Of a DNA stretch of 64,000 nt, positions 29,521 to 37,808 are shown piece by piece. Both the position numbers and the translations under genes were made by a program. The stretch's first letter is position 1. Every line of letters starts with the position of its first letter. Origin of the DNA: Ochrobactrum chromiisoli (GTDB taxonomy: Bacteria; Pseudomonadota; Alphaproteobacteria; Rhizobiales; Rhizobiaceae). The stretch covers positions 186,001 through 250,000 of the forward strand of contig NZ_JAPHAV010000001.1 in the NCBI RefSeq assembly GCF_026241335.1, in the 5' to 3' direction. Under the pieces are notes generated by a model. That model was not told where the DNA came from. It saw only the letters and a program-made list of their open reading frames with translations, and searched no databases.

Positions 29521-30120
29521 ATGGCAGTGCAGCTCGGCAGGAAACTGGCCGCTAAGTTCGATGAGGAAATCCGTTTTTTCAAAGGCTGGATAGACGGACC
29601 GAAAGCGGTCGGCGCGATATTGCCGACAAGCTCGATTACGGCGCGACGCATGGCGAGCGTCATTGATACCAAATCAGGCCTGCCTGTTCTTGAACTCGGA
29701 CCGGGCACCGGTGTTATCACCAAAGCCATTCTTGCGCATGGCGTGAAGCCGGCCGATCTTTACTGCGTTGAATATTCGTCGGATTTTGTCGAGCATCTCA
29801 GCAAGACTTACCCTGATGTAAACATCATTCATGGCGATGTGTTTGATCTTGACCTGGCGCTTGGCGAGATGAAAGATCAGAAATTCGACAGTATTGTTTC
29901 CGCTGTTCCCATGCTGAATTTTCCTATGGAAAGCCGCATTCGGCTGATGGAAAGCCTGTTGTCGCGTCTGCCGCGCGGCCGTCCGCTCATACAGATTACC
30001 TATGGCCCGCGTCCGCCGGTGCCAGCGGGCAAGGGCAATTACATCGTGCAGCATTACGACTTTGTCGTGCGCAATGTGCCGCCTGCGCAGCTCTGGGTCT
30101 ATCGCAGCCCGCTCGTCTGA
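29521..30120 (+). CDS. pmtA: PmtA-like phospholipid N-methyltransferase
   Basis: A 199-residue class I SAM methyltransferase resembling the Rhizobium/Sinorhizobium PmtA type that converts phosphatidylethanolamine to phosphatidylcholine. Family features are KFDEEIRFFKGWIDGPKAVGAILPTS near the N-terminus, motif I LELGPGTGVITKAIL (about residues 58-72) and VSAVPMLNFPM (about 125-135). QHYDFVVRNVPPAQLW lies at the C-terminus. It is cytoplasmic or membrane-peripheral. The ATG at 29521 is preferred to an upstream GTG at 29506. It is followed 23 bp later by an FMN reductase. Confidence 0.87.
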   Translation: MAVQLGRKLAAKFDEEIRFFKGWIDGPKAVGAILPTSSITARRMASVIDTKSGLPVLELGPGTGVITKAILAHGVKPADLYCVEYSSDFVEHLSKTYPDVNIIHGDVFDLDLALGEMKDQKFDSIVSAVPMLNFPMESRIRLMESLLSRLPRGRPLIQITYGPRPPVPAGKGNYIVQHYDFVVRNVPPAQLWVYRSPLV

Positions 30121-30143
30121 ATTCCCACGGAGCAAGCAATTCT

Positions 30144-30722
30144 ATGACAGCAAAAATTCTGGTTTTTGCCGGTTCTATTCGCAAGGGAGCCTTTTCGGGC
30201 CATATGGCAGATGCGGCTGAAAAAGAACTCGAAAAACAGGGTGCGAAGGTCACACATCTTTCGCTGGCCGATTATCCGCTGCCGATGATGAATGAGGATC
30301 TGGAAGCCGAAGAAGGCATTCCCGAAAATGCCATGAAACTTGGCCGCCTCTTGGCCGAGCATGACGGGCTGATGATCTGTTCGCCGGAATATAATGCATC
30401 GATCCCGCCGCTTCTTAAAAACACAATCGACTGGATCAGCCGCATTTCAAAGGATGGCGACAAGCCGCTCAAGCCTTATGCGGGGTTGACGGTCGGGCTT
30501 TGCTCAACCTCCAACGGCGCTTTTGCGGGAATGCGCGGACTCTATCATTTGCGCGCCGTGTTGATGGCTGTTGGAACGCAGGTTGTCACCGAACAATGTT
30601 CGGTCAGTGGTGCTGCCGATGCCTTCCATGATGATGGGACGCTCAAAAACGAACGTCAGGCACAGATGCTGAGCGCTGTTTGCAAAAGTCTGATCAAGCA
30701 TTCGGTTCATCCGGGCCGCTGA
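30144..30722 (+). CDS. NADPH-dependent FMN reductase family protein
   Basis: A 192-residue flavodoxin-like quinone/FMN reductase (ChrR/SsuE-like). The FMN phosphate loop is in [18 protein letters not shown] (residues 5-22), and the second flavin loop, typical of the family, is [20 protein letters not shown] (about 80-99). It probably reduces quinones or flavins with NAD(P)H in the cytoplasm and may protect against oxidative stress. The physiological substrate cannot be read from sequence. GGAG lies upstream of the ATG. A strong hairpin closes the unit before pyrF. Confidence 0.88.
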   Translation: MTAKILVFAGSIRKGAFSGHMADAAEKELEKQGAKVTHLSLADYPLPMMNEDLEAEEGIPENAMKLGRLLAEHDGLMICSPEYNASIPPLLKNTIDWISRISKDGDKPLKPYAGLTVGLCSTSNGAFAGMRGLYHLRAVLMAVGTQVVTEQCSVSGAADAFHDDGTLKNERQAQMLSAVCKSLIKHSVHPGR

Positions 30723-30747
30723 TAATCCGTACTATCCGCATATTTCA

Positions 30748-30776
30748 GGGCGCGGTATCTTTCGTACCGCGCCCTG
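30748..30776 (+). terminator. Strong hairpin between the FMN reductase gene and pyrF
   Basis: Perfect 11-bp arms AGGGCGCGGTA and TACCGCGCCCT around TCTTTCG. The tail is poor in T, so it may work as a weak terminator or an mRNA-end stabiliser. Confidence 0.6.
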
Positions 30777-30813
30777 TTGTGCGAATAAATCAGAAATCAC
30801 AGCGGAGAATAGC

Positions 30814-31515
30814 ATGACGACGAAAGATTTGCGGGATCGCCTGATCGTGGGCCTCGATGTGCCGACCATTGCTGAAGCGGAGACAGTGGTCGAAGAACTC
30901 GGCGATGCAGTCACTTTCTATAAGATCGGCTATCAGCTTGTGTTTGCTGGCGGGCTTGATTTCGCAAAAAGCCTGATTGCGGCAAAGAAAAAAGTCTTTC
31001 TCGACATGAAGCTCTTGGACATCGACAACACCATCGCCAAGGGCGTGGAAAATGTTGCGAAGATGGGCGTTTCGATGCTCACGCTGCATGCTTATCCAAA
31101 AGCCATGCGCTCGGCTGTGCAAGCGGCGAAAGGCTCTGATCTCTGCCTGCTTGGCGTGACGGTCCTGACCTCGATGGATGAGGGGGATCTCAAAGAAGCG
31201 GGCTATTCCGATACACCGGAAGCGCTGGTTTTGAAGCGTGCCGAGCAAGCGCGTGATGCGGGCATGGGCGGGATTGTGGCTTCGGCCGCCGAAGCTTTTG
31301 CGATCCGCCAGGCGATCGGCTCTGAGATGGCTGTTGTCACACCGGGCATTCGCCCGGCAGGCAGCGACAAGGGCGACCAGAAGCGCGTCATGACGCCTGC
31401 CGATGCGCTGAAAGCCGGTGCAAGCCATCTCGTCGTTGGGCGCCCGATCGTGAACGCCAGTGATCGCCGGGCTTCAGCCCTTGCCATTTTGGAAGAGATG
31501 AAGTCGGCTCTATAA
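30814..31515 (+). CDS. pyrF: Orotidine 5'-phosphate decarboxylase
   Basis: A 233-residue TIM-barrel enzyme that decarboxylates OMP to UMP, the last step of de novo pyrimidine synthesis. The catalytic charged network is seen in [17 protein letters not shown] (about residues 61-77), and the phosphate-gripper in [17 protein letters not shown] and HLVVGRPIV near the C-terminus. CGGAGA precedes the ATG. A DUF1330 gene follows 19 bp downstream, probably in the same transcript. Confidence 0.97.
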   Translation: MTTKDLRDRLIVGLDVPTIAEAETVVEELGDAVTFYKIGYQLVFAGGLDFAKSLIAAKKKVFLDMKLLDIDNTIAKGVENVAKMGVSMLTLHAYPKAMRSAVQAAKGSDLCLLGVTVLTSMDEGDLKEAGYSDTPEALVLKRAEQARDAGMGGIVASAAEAFAIRQAIGSEMAVVTPGIRPAGSDKGDQKRVMTPADALKAGASHLVVGRPIVNASDRRASALAILEEMKSAL

Positions 31516-31534
31516 GTTGCTGGAGGAGAAAACA

Positions 31535-31822
31535 ATGACCAAAGCCTATTGGATTGCCCGTGTGGATGCCCGTGATACGGAGCGCTACAAGGATTATGTT
31601 TCCACTGCCAAGCCAGCTTTTGAGCGCTATGGCGCGAAGTTTATCGCGCGCGGCGGTAAGGCTGAAGCCGTCGAAGGACCGGGCCGGGCCCGCAATGTCA
31701 TCATCGAATTTGAAACGATGCAGCACGCACTCGATTGTTATAATTCGCCCGAATATCAGGCGGCAAAAGCCATCCGCCAGACTGTGGCGGATGGCGAAAT
31801 CGTCATTGTTGAAGGGGTTTGA
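31535..31822 (+). CDS. DUF1330 domain protein
   Basis: A 95-residue ferredoxin-fold-like protein of the DUF1330 family, with the usual blocks AYWIARVDARDTERYKDYV, FERYGAKFIARGGKAEAVEG and NVIIEFETMQHALDCYNSPEYQ. The function of the family is unknown. GGAGGAG 7 bases before the ATG at 31535 fixes the start; the frame is open six codons further upstream. It lies 19 bp after pyrF, and its stop is only 3 bases from the stop of the convergent SMP-30 gene. Confidence 0.9.
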   Translation: MTKAYWIARVDARDTERYKDYVSTAKPAFERYGAKFIARGGKAEAVEGPGRARNVIIEFETMQHALDCYNSPEYQAAKAIRQTVADGEIVIVEGV

Positions 31823-31825
31823 CCT

Positions 31826-32698
31826 TCAAAGCCTGACCGGTGGGTCGTGACGACCACTGACTGACAGATCAAGCAAAAGGACTTTGCCCGCATGCGGATC
31901 CGCATTGCGGGCATTTTCATTCATGCCCTCATATGCGCTGGTGACAATCAGCACAGAGGCGTCCGCACCGATAAAGGCCGGGCAGGTCGGCTGCGTAACC
32001 GGCAATTTTATTGAGCGGATCAGACGCCCTTGCGGCGAATAGGCATTGAGCGCACTCCCACCCCAGCAGGCATTCCACAGCGTGCCTTCCGCGTCCACCA
32101 CCGAGCCATCAACCCCACCATCTTCTACGCGATGATGAAACACGCTCTTTTCAGAAGTGGGCAGACCGGTTTCGGGATCGGTATCAACCCGCCAGATAAT
32201 ATTGCGGTCGGTATCTGCAAAATAGGCGATCCTGCCATCGGGTGAAAAGCAGATCGAATTGGTGATCGTGATGCCGGAGAAAAGCTTTTTTACCTGCCCT
32301 TCGCGATACCACCAGATTGCACCCGCATCTTTCTCGGCTTTCTTGCCCATGGTTCCGATCCAGAAGGAACCGGATGGGTGCACACGCGCATCATTGGAGC
32401 GCGTTATGTCATTCTCAGCTTCCAGCGGGTGATGCAGCGTCAGGCGTCCATTTGCGCGCTCGCGTACGAACAGGCCATGTTCGCTGACAATCAGCTGGCG
32501 TTGACGATCAATGACCGCAAGCGCACTGGCTTTCATACCAAGATCATGCGCGCGCACTTCACCGCTGTCGTCTCTCTCAATAAGCCGCTGCCCCAGAATA
32601 TCGAACCACCAGCATTGCGCGGTCAGTGGATCATAACCCGGACCTTCGCCCAACTCTGCAATATGGTCGGCAAATATGGTTGTCTTGACTGCGCTCAC
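31826..32698 (-). CDS. SMP-30/gluconolactonase-like protein
   Basis: A 290-residue six-bladed beta-propeller of the SMP-30/gluconolactonase/LRE family, probably a metal-dependent sugar lactonase. Family hallmarks are LGEGPGYDPLTAQCWWFDILG (metal-ligand Glu17-type), NDARVHPSGSFWIGTMG (about 99-116), ITNSICFSPDGRIAYFADT and DGGVDGSVVDAEGTLWNACWGG (Asp in the active site). The start is a GTG with GGAGG 5 bases upstream. It is monocistronic and convergent with the pyrF unit. It might hydrolyse an aldonolactone, but no sugar pathway gene is adjacent. Confidence 0.9.
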   Translation of the reverse strand: MSAVKTTIFADHIAELGEGPGYDPLTAQCWWFDILGQRLIERDDSGEVRAHDLGMKASALAVIDRQRQLIVSEHGLFVRERANGRLTLHHPLEAENDITRSNDARVHPSGSFWIGTMGKKAEKDAGAIWWYREGQVKKLFSGITITNSICFSPDGRIAYFADTDRNIIWRVDTDPETGLPTSEKSVFHHRVEDGGVDGSVVDAEGTLWNACWGGSALNAYSPQGRLIRSIKLPVTQPTCPAFIGADASVLIVTSAYEGMNENARNADPHAGKVLLLDLSVSGRHDPPVRL

Positions 32699-32840
32699 CT
32701 GCTCCTCCCGATTTTGGTGACCGTCAGCATAATCAAGCGCAGGGCTGCGATCCAGCTACAAATATTTGTGTAAGCAGAAAGGACTATATTGCTTGTTGAA
32801 TCCGTTTTAAGTTCCGGCAACTAAGAATCGCGAGGAAATC

Positions 32841-33782
32841 ATGTCGCTAAAAGTTGCGGTCCAGATGGACCATATCAGCACGGTCAATATTGCAGGTGAC
32901 ACCACCTTTGCTCTGTCGCTTGAAGCGCAGAAGCGCGGCCACGAACTCTATCACTATACACCTGACCGGCTTTCCATGCGTGACGGCGTTGTTTCGGCGC
33001 GACTTGAGACGCTGGAAGTGCGCGACATCAAGGGCGATCATTTCACGCTTGGCGAGCCTGTGCGCCGTGACATGACTGATATGGATGTGGTGCTGCTGCG
33101 TCAGGACCCGCCATTCGACATGAATTACATCACCAATACGCATCTGTTGGAGCGTATCCATCCAAAGACGCTGGTGGTGAATGACCCGGCATGGGTGCGC
33201 AACAGCCCGGAAAAGATTTTCGTCACCGAGTTTCCGGATCTGATGCCGGAAACACTGATCACCAAAGACCCGCAAGAGGTTATGGATTTTCGCCGCGAGT
33301 TTGGCGACATTATTTTGAAGCCGCTTTATGGCAATGGCGGTGCAGGCGTGTTCCATCTGGCCGATGGCGACCGCAACCTCACTTCGCTTCTCGAAATGTT
33401 CGGCCAGCTCTTCAAAGAGCCGTTCATTGCGCAGCGTTATCTCAAGGATGTGCGCTCAGGCGACAAGCGCATCATTTTGATTGACGGCGAGCCGGTGGGT
33501 GCAATCAACCGTGTGCCTTCGGAAAGCGACGCACGTTCCAACATGCATGTTGGTGGCCGTGCAGAGCAAAGCAAGCTGACTGCGCGCGAGCAGGAAATCT
33601 GCGCGCGCATTGGCCCGTCGCTCAAGGAACGTGGATTTATTCTCGTCGGCATCGACGTGATCGGGGATTACATGACCGAGATCAATGTGACCTCGCCAAC
33701 AGGCATTCGCGAAATTGAGCGCTTTGACGGCACCAATATTGCAGCGCTCTTCTGGGACGCTGTTGAAGCCAAGCGTAAATAA
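32841..33782 (+). CDS. gshB: Glutathione synthetase
   Basis: A 313-residue ATP-grasp enzyme that adds glycine to gamma-glutamylcysteine. The N-terminal domain opens with [37 protein letters not shown] is conserved in the family, and the ATP-grasp loop [16 protein letters not shown] is near residues 155-170. The Mg-binding end [25 protein letters not shown] completes it. GAGGAA precedes the ATG. It is followed by a strong terminator and appears to be a single-gene unit. Confidence 0.97.
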   Translation: MSLKVAVQMDHISTVNIAGDTTFALSLEAQKRGHELYHYTPDRLSMRDGVVSARLETLEVRDIKGDHFTLGEPVRRDMTDMDVVLLRQDPPFDMNYITNTHLLERIHPKTLVVNDPAWVRNSPEKIFVTEFPDLMPETLITKDPQEVMDFRREFGDIILKPLYGNGGAGVFHLADGDRNLTSLLEMFGQLFKEPFIAQRYLKDVRSGDKRIILIDGEPVGAINRVPSESDARSNMHVGGRAEQSKLTAREQEICARIGPSLKERGFILVGIDVIGDYMTEINVTSPTGIREIERFDGTNIAALFWDAVEAKRK

Positions 33783-33808
33783 GATCACATCTTAAAGATG
33801 ATAATGAT

Positions 33809-33840
33809 AGGGCCGGTCTGACACAATCAGACTGGCCCTT
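33809..33840 (+). terminator. Intrinsic terminator after gshB
   Basis: Thirteen-base arms AGGGCCGGTCTGA and TCAGACTGGCCCT pair with one G-T around CACAA, then a T-rich tail. Confidence 0.85.
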
Positions 33841-33935
33841 TCTCTTGATTGCATTCACTGAAAATGCTTAAATCTTTTGGTTGTATTTAAGCACTTGCTC
33901 ACTTTATAGCTGTGCTGCGTGTTATGCGGGGGCAT

Positions 33936-35468
33936 ATGGTAGCGCGCGTTGGAACGGTTGCCTTTCAAGGCATAGAGGCGGTGCCTGTCGATGTGCAGGT
34001 GATGGTGGCGCCGGGAAAAATGGGCATGTCGATTGTCGGCCTGCCCGATAAGGCCGTGGCGGAAAGCCGGGAGCGGGTGCAGGCAGCACTCCATGCCTCA
34101 GGCCTCTCCATGCCGACCAAACGGGTGACGGTTAATCTGGCGCCTGCCGATCTGCCGAAAGAGGGTTCGCATTACGATCTTCCCATAGCAGTGGGGCTGA
34201 TGGCGGCCATCGGTGCGATTCCTGCCGATGCCATTCAATCTTACATGATGCTGGGCGAGCTGTCGCTTGACGGTACGATTACCGCTGTTGCGGGTGTTCT
34301 TCCCGCAGCAATCAGCGCCAATCGTGAGGATAAGGGGCTGATCTGTCCCCATGCCTGCGGATCGGAGGCGGCATGGGCCGGCGCTGATATTGATATCCTT
34401 GCACCGCGCAGCCTGATCGCGCTGGCAAATCATTTCAAAGGCTCGCAGGTGCTGACCCGGCCTGAGCCTTCCATGCGCGTTTCAATCGATGTGCCGCCCG
34501 ATCTGGCTGACATCAAAGGGCAGGAGACGGCCAAACGTGCGCTGGAGATTGCCGCCGCAGGCAATCACAATCTGCTGCTGGTCGGCCCACCCGGATCAGG
34601 CAAATCCATGCTGGCGCAACGCTTGCCTTCCATTTTGCCACGACTTAGCCCCCGCGAGCTTTTGGATGTTTCGATGATTGCCTCTATTGCGGGCGAGCTT
34701 TCCGGCGGAAAACTCTCCGATCGAAGACCGTTCCGCGACCCGCATCATTCGGCGTCTATGGCGGCCATGGTCGGCGGTGGCTTGCGTGCGCGCCCGGGCG
34801 AGGTCTCACTTGCGCATAATGGCGTATTGTTTCTCGACGAATTTCCCGAGTTTACACCGCAGGTGCTCGATTCCTTGCGCCAGCCGCTTGAGACCGGTGA
34901 GTGCATGATTGCGCGCGTCAATCACCGCACCAGCTATCCGGCGCGTTTTCAACTGATTGCCGCAATGAACCCCTGCCGTTGCGGCATGGCAGGGGAACCG
35001 GGGCATACTTGCGCACGCGGGCCGCGGTGCCAGAGCGATTATCAGGCGCGCATTTCTGGTCCATTGCTGGATCGCATTGATCTGCGCGTTGATATGCCTG
35101 CCGTTTCAGCACTGGATCTCATTCAGCCATCGCAATCAGAGCGAAGCGAGAGCGTTGCCAAGCGTGTGGCGCGTGCGCGCGCCATCCAAAGCGCACGCTA
35201 TTCGGCCCTTGGGCTCGATTCATCAATGACCAATGCCCATGCTTCGGCAAATCTGATTGAGGACGTGGCGAAGCCTGATGCTGCCGGTATCAAACTGTTG
35301 CGCGATGCCAGTGAACAGATGCGTTTTTCCGCCCGCGCGTATCATCGCATTTTGAAAGTGGCGCGTACTCTCGCTGATCTCGACGGTGTCGATCAGATCA
35401 GCCGGATACACCTCGCCGGTGCGATTTCCTATCGGATGGGAGCGGAAAGGCTGATCGCTTCTGCCTGA
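33936..35468 (+). CDS. comM: ComM/YifB-family Mg chelatase-like AAA+ ATPase
   Basis: A 510-residue protein. The N-terminal LonC-like domain carries GIEAVPVDVQVMVAPGKMGM and GLPDKAVAESRERVQAAL. The AAA+ core has Walker A LVGPPGSGKSMLAQRLP (about residues 217-233), RPFRDPHHSASMAAMVGGG and Walker B NGVLFLDEFPEF. A cysteine cluster in NPCRCGMAGEPGHTCARGPRC and a C-terminal helical domain follow. ComM promotes branch migration during natural transformation in other bacteria. The start at 33936 (MVARVGTVAFQG) is the family norm; GGGGG precedes it. It converges with the transglutaminase-like gene 2 bases away. Confidence 0.92.
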   Translation: MVARVGTVAFQGIEAVPVDVQVMVAPGKMGMSIVGLPDKAVAESRERVQAALHASGLSMPTKRVTVNLAPADLPKEGSHYDLPIAVGLMAAIGAIPADAIQSYMMLGELSLDGTITAVAGVLPAAISANREDKGLICPHACGSEAAWAGADIDILAPRSLIALANHFKGSQVLTRPEPSMRVSIDVPPDLADIKGQETAKRALEIAAAGNHNLLLVGPPGSGKSMLAQRLPSILPRLSPRELLDVSMIASIAGELSGGKLSDRRPFRDPHHSASMAAMVGGGLRARPGEVSLAHNGVLFLDEFPEFTPQVLDSLRQPLETGECMIARVNHRTSYPARFQLIAAMNPCRCGMAGEPGHTCARGPRCQSDYQARISGPLLDRIDLRVDMPAVSALDLIQPSQSERSESVAKRVARARAIQSARYSALGLDSSMTNAHASANLIEDVAKPDAAGIKLLRDASEQMRFSARAYHRILKVARTLADLDGVDQISRIHLAGAISYRMGAERLIASA

Positions 35469-35470
35469 AT

Positions 35471-36091
35471 TTATTTAACCGATCCAACCAGCAGATTGTC
35501 CGGGCTTTCGATGCTGACCCAGCGGCCTGTATTGTTGGCGGCCTGACGCTTGAGATAGGTGTAGTCGGTTTCATCCCAGCGCAAAACTTCGTCGGTCAGA
35601 TTGTCGAGAACAAAGTCGCCACGATCCGTGCGAACGGTCAGAACGGCATGGCCTTCGCCGTCCGGCTTGCGCACGACGGTGATCAGCAGGTCGGTCATCG
35701 GAATGCCAGCCTTGGCCAGCTCACGCTGCTTGAGCAGAGCGTAATCTTCACAATCGCCAACCGTGGTCGGGTAAGCCCAATATTCCTCAACGCCGTAGAT
35801 TTCCATGTCGGTCATCGGCCTGATGCGTTCATTGATCGAAAGATTGACCGCCTGAATGTGCTGCCAATTGTTGTTGTTGAGCGAAAGCGCGCGTGTATCG
35901 CGGCTCACGATGCTGCATTCAGCGGCTTCGCGCTTGCAGAATTCGTAATGGCCGATTGGCTGTGATGTGAGCTTGCCCGTCTGCATGAAAGGGCCGGAGG
36001 CAGCCTGCGCACCAAAGCTGAGCGTGAGAGCGGCAATGCCAATGCTGGCAGCAGCGATAAGTTTCAAGCTGGAGCGAACTACACAAAACAT
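35471..36091 (-). CDS. BTLCP-type transglutaminase-like cysteine protease, exported
   Basis: A 206-residue protein of the bacterial transglutaminase-like cysteine protease family (DUF920). A signal peptide (residues 1-31, ending in SFGAQAAS) directs it to the periplasm. The catalytic triad is visible: the Cys in VGDCEDYALLKQ, the His in GEGHAVLTVRT and the Asp in DFVLDNLTDEV. Family members are often linked to LapD/LapG-like adhesion control or envelope processing; that is inference here. The ATG at 36091 with AAGGG 8 bases upstream is preferred to a TTG at 36118. A perfect CtrA site lies about 106 bases upstream. Confidence 0.9.
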   Translation of the reverse strand: MFCVVRSSLKLIAAASIGIAALTLSFGAQAASGPFMQTGKLTSQPIGHYEFCKREAAECSIVSRDTRALSLNNNNWQHIQAVNLSINERIRPMTDMEIYGVEEYWAYPTTVGDCEDYALLKQRELAKAGIPMTDLLITVVRKPDGEGHAVLTVRTDRGDFVLDNLTDEVLRWDETDYTYLKRQAANNTGRWVSIESPDNLLVGSVK

Positions 36092-36196
36092 ACTCAACGC
36101 CCTTTTCACAGCCCGCAACGGGCATTTATTAACGAAAAGTTAAAATATGAAACATGGCCTGAGTCAATTAAGACTGTGGCGCCTTCGCCCAACTTC

Positions 36197-36212
36197 TTAA
36201 TTAATGGTTAAC
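36197..36212. promoter_or_regulatory. CtrA-type site TTAA-N7-TTAAC
   Basis: TTAA at 36197-36200, seven bases, then TTAAC at 36208-36212. This is a perfect match to the full CtrA box known from Caulobacter and Brucella. It lies upstream of the transglutaminase-like gene (minus strand). It is also downstream of rlpA and so is unlikely to act on that gene. Confidence 0.55.
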
Positions 36213-36259
36213 ACGGGTGGTGTGGATTATATACATCTTTTGCGTGTGTAAATGCATAC

Positions 36260-36290
36260 AAAAAAACCGCTATGGCGGCCATAGCGGTTT
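36260..36290 (-). terminator. Intrinsic terminator after the RlpA-like gene
   Basis: Perfect 12-bp arms AAACCGCTATGG and CCATAGCGGTTT around CGG; read on the minus strand it is followed by seven T. Confidence 0.88.
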
Positions 36291-36315
36291 CAATATAATT
36301 TATTAAATCAAGTAG

Positions 36316-36672
36316 TTAGAGCGGTGTGAAACACACATTGGTGTGGCCTGCGCTCACGAAACCAAGGCGCTGAGCCGCGCCCTTGGAGAGATCAAGCACG
36401 CGTCCTTTGATAAAAGGGCCGCGGTCATTGATGCGCACGACAAGCGATTTGCCATTGCGCTGGTTGGTCACTTTAACCTTGGTGCCCAGTGGCAATGTTT
36501 TGTGCGCTGCAGTCAAACCGGCTGGGTTCATGCGTTCGCCCGATGCCGTGCGGGAGGTCAGCGCATACCAGGAAGCACCGCCACAGCGCGCAGCCTGAGC
36601 TTCCATTGCGGTGATCGAGAACAGACCGGTTGTCGCAACGGCGAGCATAGCCATACGGATTTTGAAGTTCAT
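36316..36672 (-). CDS. RlpA-like exported double-psi beta-barrel protein
   Basis: A 118-residue secreted protein. A signal peptide (about residues 1-27, ending AMEAQA) is followed by an RlpA-type double-psi beta-barrel: [69 protein letters not shown]. The catalytic-type Asp of RlpA lytic transglycosylases is present in the INDRGPF block. It has no SPOR domain, so it is the short form of the family, possibly acting on peptidoglycan in the periplasm. It has its own terminator. Confidence 0.92.
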   Translation of the reverse strand: MNFKIRMAMLAVATTGLFSITAMEAQAARCGGASWYALTSRTASGERMNPAGLTAAHKTLPLGTKVKVTNQRNGKSLVVRINDRGPFIKGRVLDLSKGAAQRLGFVSAGHTNVCFTPL

Positions 36673-37232
36673 TGTGATTCCAATAGTCGTTTCGAAAGGC
36701 CTTCACAGTCATGACTGATAAAGACCGGTGCCAACTGGAATCTAAATGTGGCGATGGCGTGATGTTATTGAGAGTATAATGAGGGGATAGAATCGATTAT
36801 CTCAGCGGAATATCATCCTATACTGGACGTTGTTTATTTAGATTATCAAGAAGAAATCAGGAATATTTGGGATTGAATCGCATTATCTCTGTAAATCTGC
36901 TTACGATTCGTTAGGATTTGGAGGATGACGGCCTTGAGTCATGTTTTTAAGCGTAATCCTCAAGAAAATCTGCTTGCGACAGGGCGATGGCTTAGCCAAG
37001 CCAATACAATTTTTATTTGTATGGCTAGTTTTCCATCGGAATCCATAAGATGACAAAATCCGGCCTTTTTCGCGAAAACTGCAACCTGTGGATGCTTTTT
37101 TGATGATCAAGTTTGGAGTCCTTGCTGTAACTTTTGTTGAAACCCTGCGTGATGACGCAGATTTGTCCACGCCTCCTATGCATGCAAAAGCCAAAATCCT
37201 GCTATAAGCGCTCATCTTCAGAATGGAATATC
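36673..37232. other. AT-rich intergenic region without a recognisable gene
   Basis: 560 bases between two divergent genes. It has short frames only, none with a ribosome site or familiar product. One imperfect hairpin stands out at 36999-37026 (arms AGCCAATACAA and TTGTATGGCT, loop TTTTTAT) followed by AGTTTT. It may hold the rlpA promoter and the DUF454 promoter, or an unannotated small RNA. I cannot support a specific call. Confidence 0.5.
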
Positions 37233-37649
37233 ATGCAGGATAATACGCAACAGGACGATGCCGATAAAGAATTGCCGCCGGTCTCGGCGGGCAAGCGTAT
37301 TGTTTATCTCTGCCTCGGTTTGCTGATGCTGGCTCTTGGTATCGTCGGTGCCATTCTGCCGGTGATGCCAACAACGATCTTCATCATTCTTGCTGCATGG
37401 TTTTTTGCGCGCTCCTCGCCGAAGTTCGAGGCGCGTCTGCTGGCCGATCCGCGTTTTGGTCCGATGATCATCAAATGGCGTGAGCGTGGCGCGATTCCCA
37501 CCAAAGCAAAACTATATGCATGCCTTGGCATGGCATTCGGCTATGGCATGTTCTGGTGGGGTGCGCAGCCGGGGCCATGGCTCGCGATAGGCGTTGCAAT
37601 CTTCATGCTGGGCTCCGCCGCTTATGTTCTTTCTCGCCCCAATGCGTGA
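37233..37649 (+). CDS. DUF454 (YbaN-like) membrane protein
   Basis: A 138-residue inner-membrane protein of the YbaN/DUF454 family. Blocks seen are RIVYLCLGLLMLALGIVGAILPVMPTTIFIILAAWFFARSSPKFEARL (about residues 20-67), then a cytoplasmic loop FGPMIIKWRERGAIPTKAK and two C-terminal membrane segments. The function is unknown. The start at 37233 (MQDNTQQDDADKE) follows GGAATATC; the frame is open 33 codons upstream but that part has no family similarity. It sits directly before the PHO-box promoter of pstS but has no evident link to phosphate. Confidence 0.88.
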   Translation: MQDNTQQDDADKELPPVSAGKRIVYLCLGLLMLALGIVGAILPVMPTTIFIILAAWFFARSSPKFEARLLADPRFGPMIIKWRERGAIPTKAKLYACLGMAFGYGMFWWGAQPGPWLAIGVAIFMLGSAAYVLSRPNA

Positions 37650-37713
37650 GTCATATATTATTATGTTTGCATATATAGGCATGAAACCGCACCCATGCTT
37701 GAATGATACAAAG

Positions 37714-37746
37714 CTGTTACACAGCTGTCATATGACTGTTATATAG
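37714..37746 (+). promoter_or_regulatory. PHO box (three 11-bp PhoB repeats) upstream of pstS
   Basis: Three head-to-tail 11-bp repeats: CTGTTACACAG (37714), CTGTCATATGA (37725) and CTGTTATATAG (37736). Two of these make a full PhoB site of the CTGTCAT-type; the third extends it. It ends 63 bases before the pstS ATG and would replace the -35 element. Confidence 0.88.
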
Positions 37747-37808
37747 AGCGCGTAGATGGCTGTTGACGCTTTTTCGTCATGTGTCTTTTACAACAGGGGC
37801 TGGTGCTC

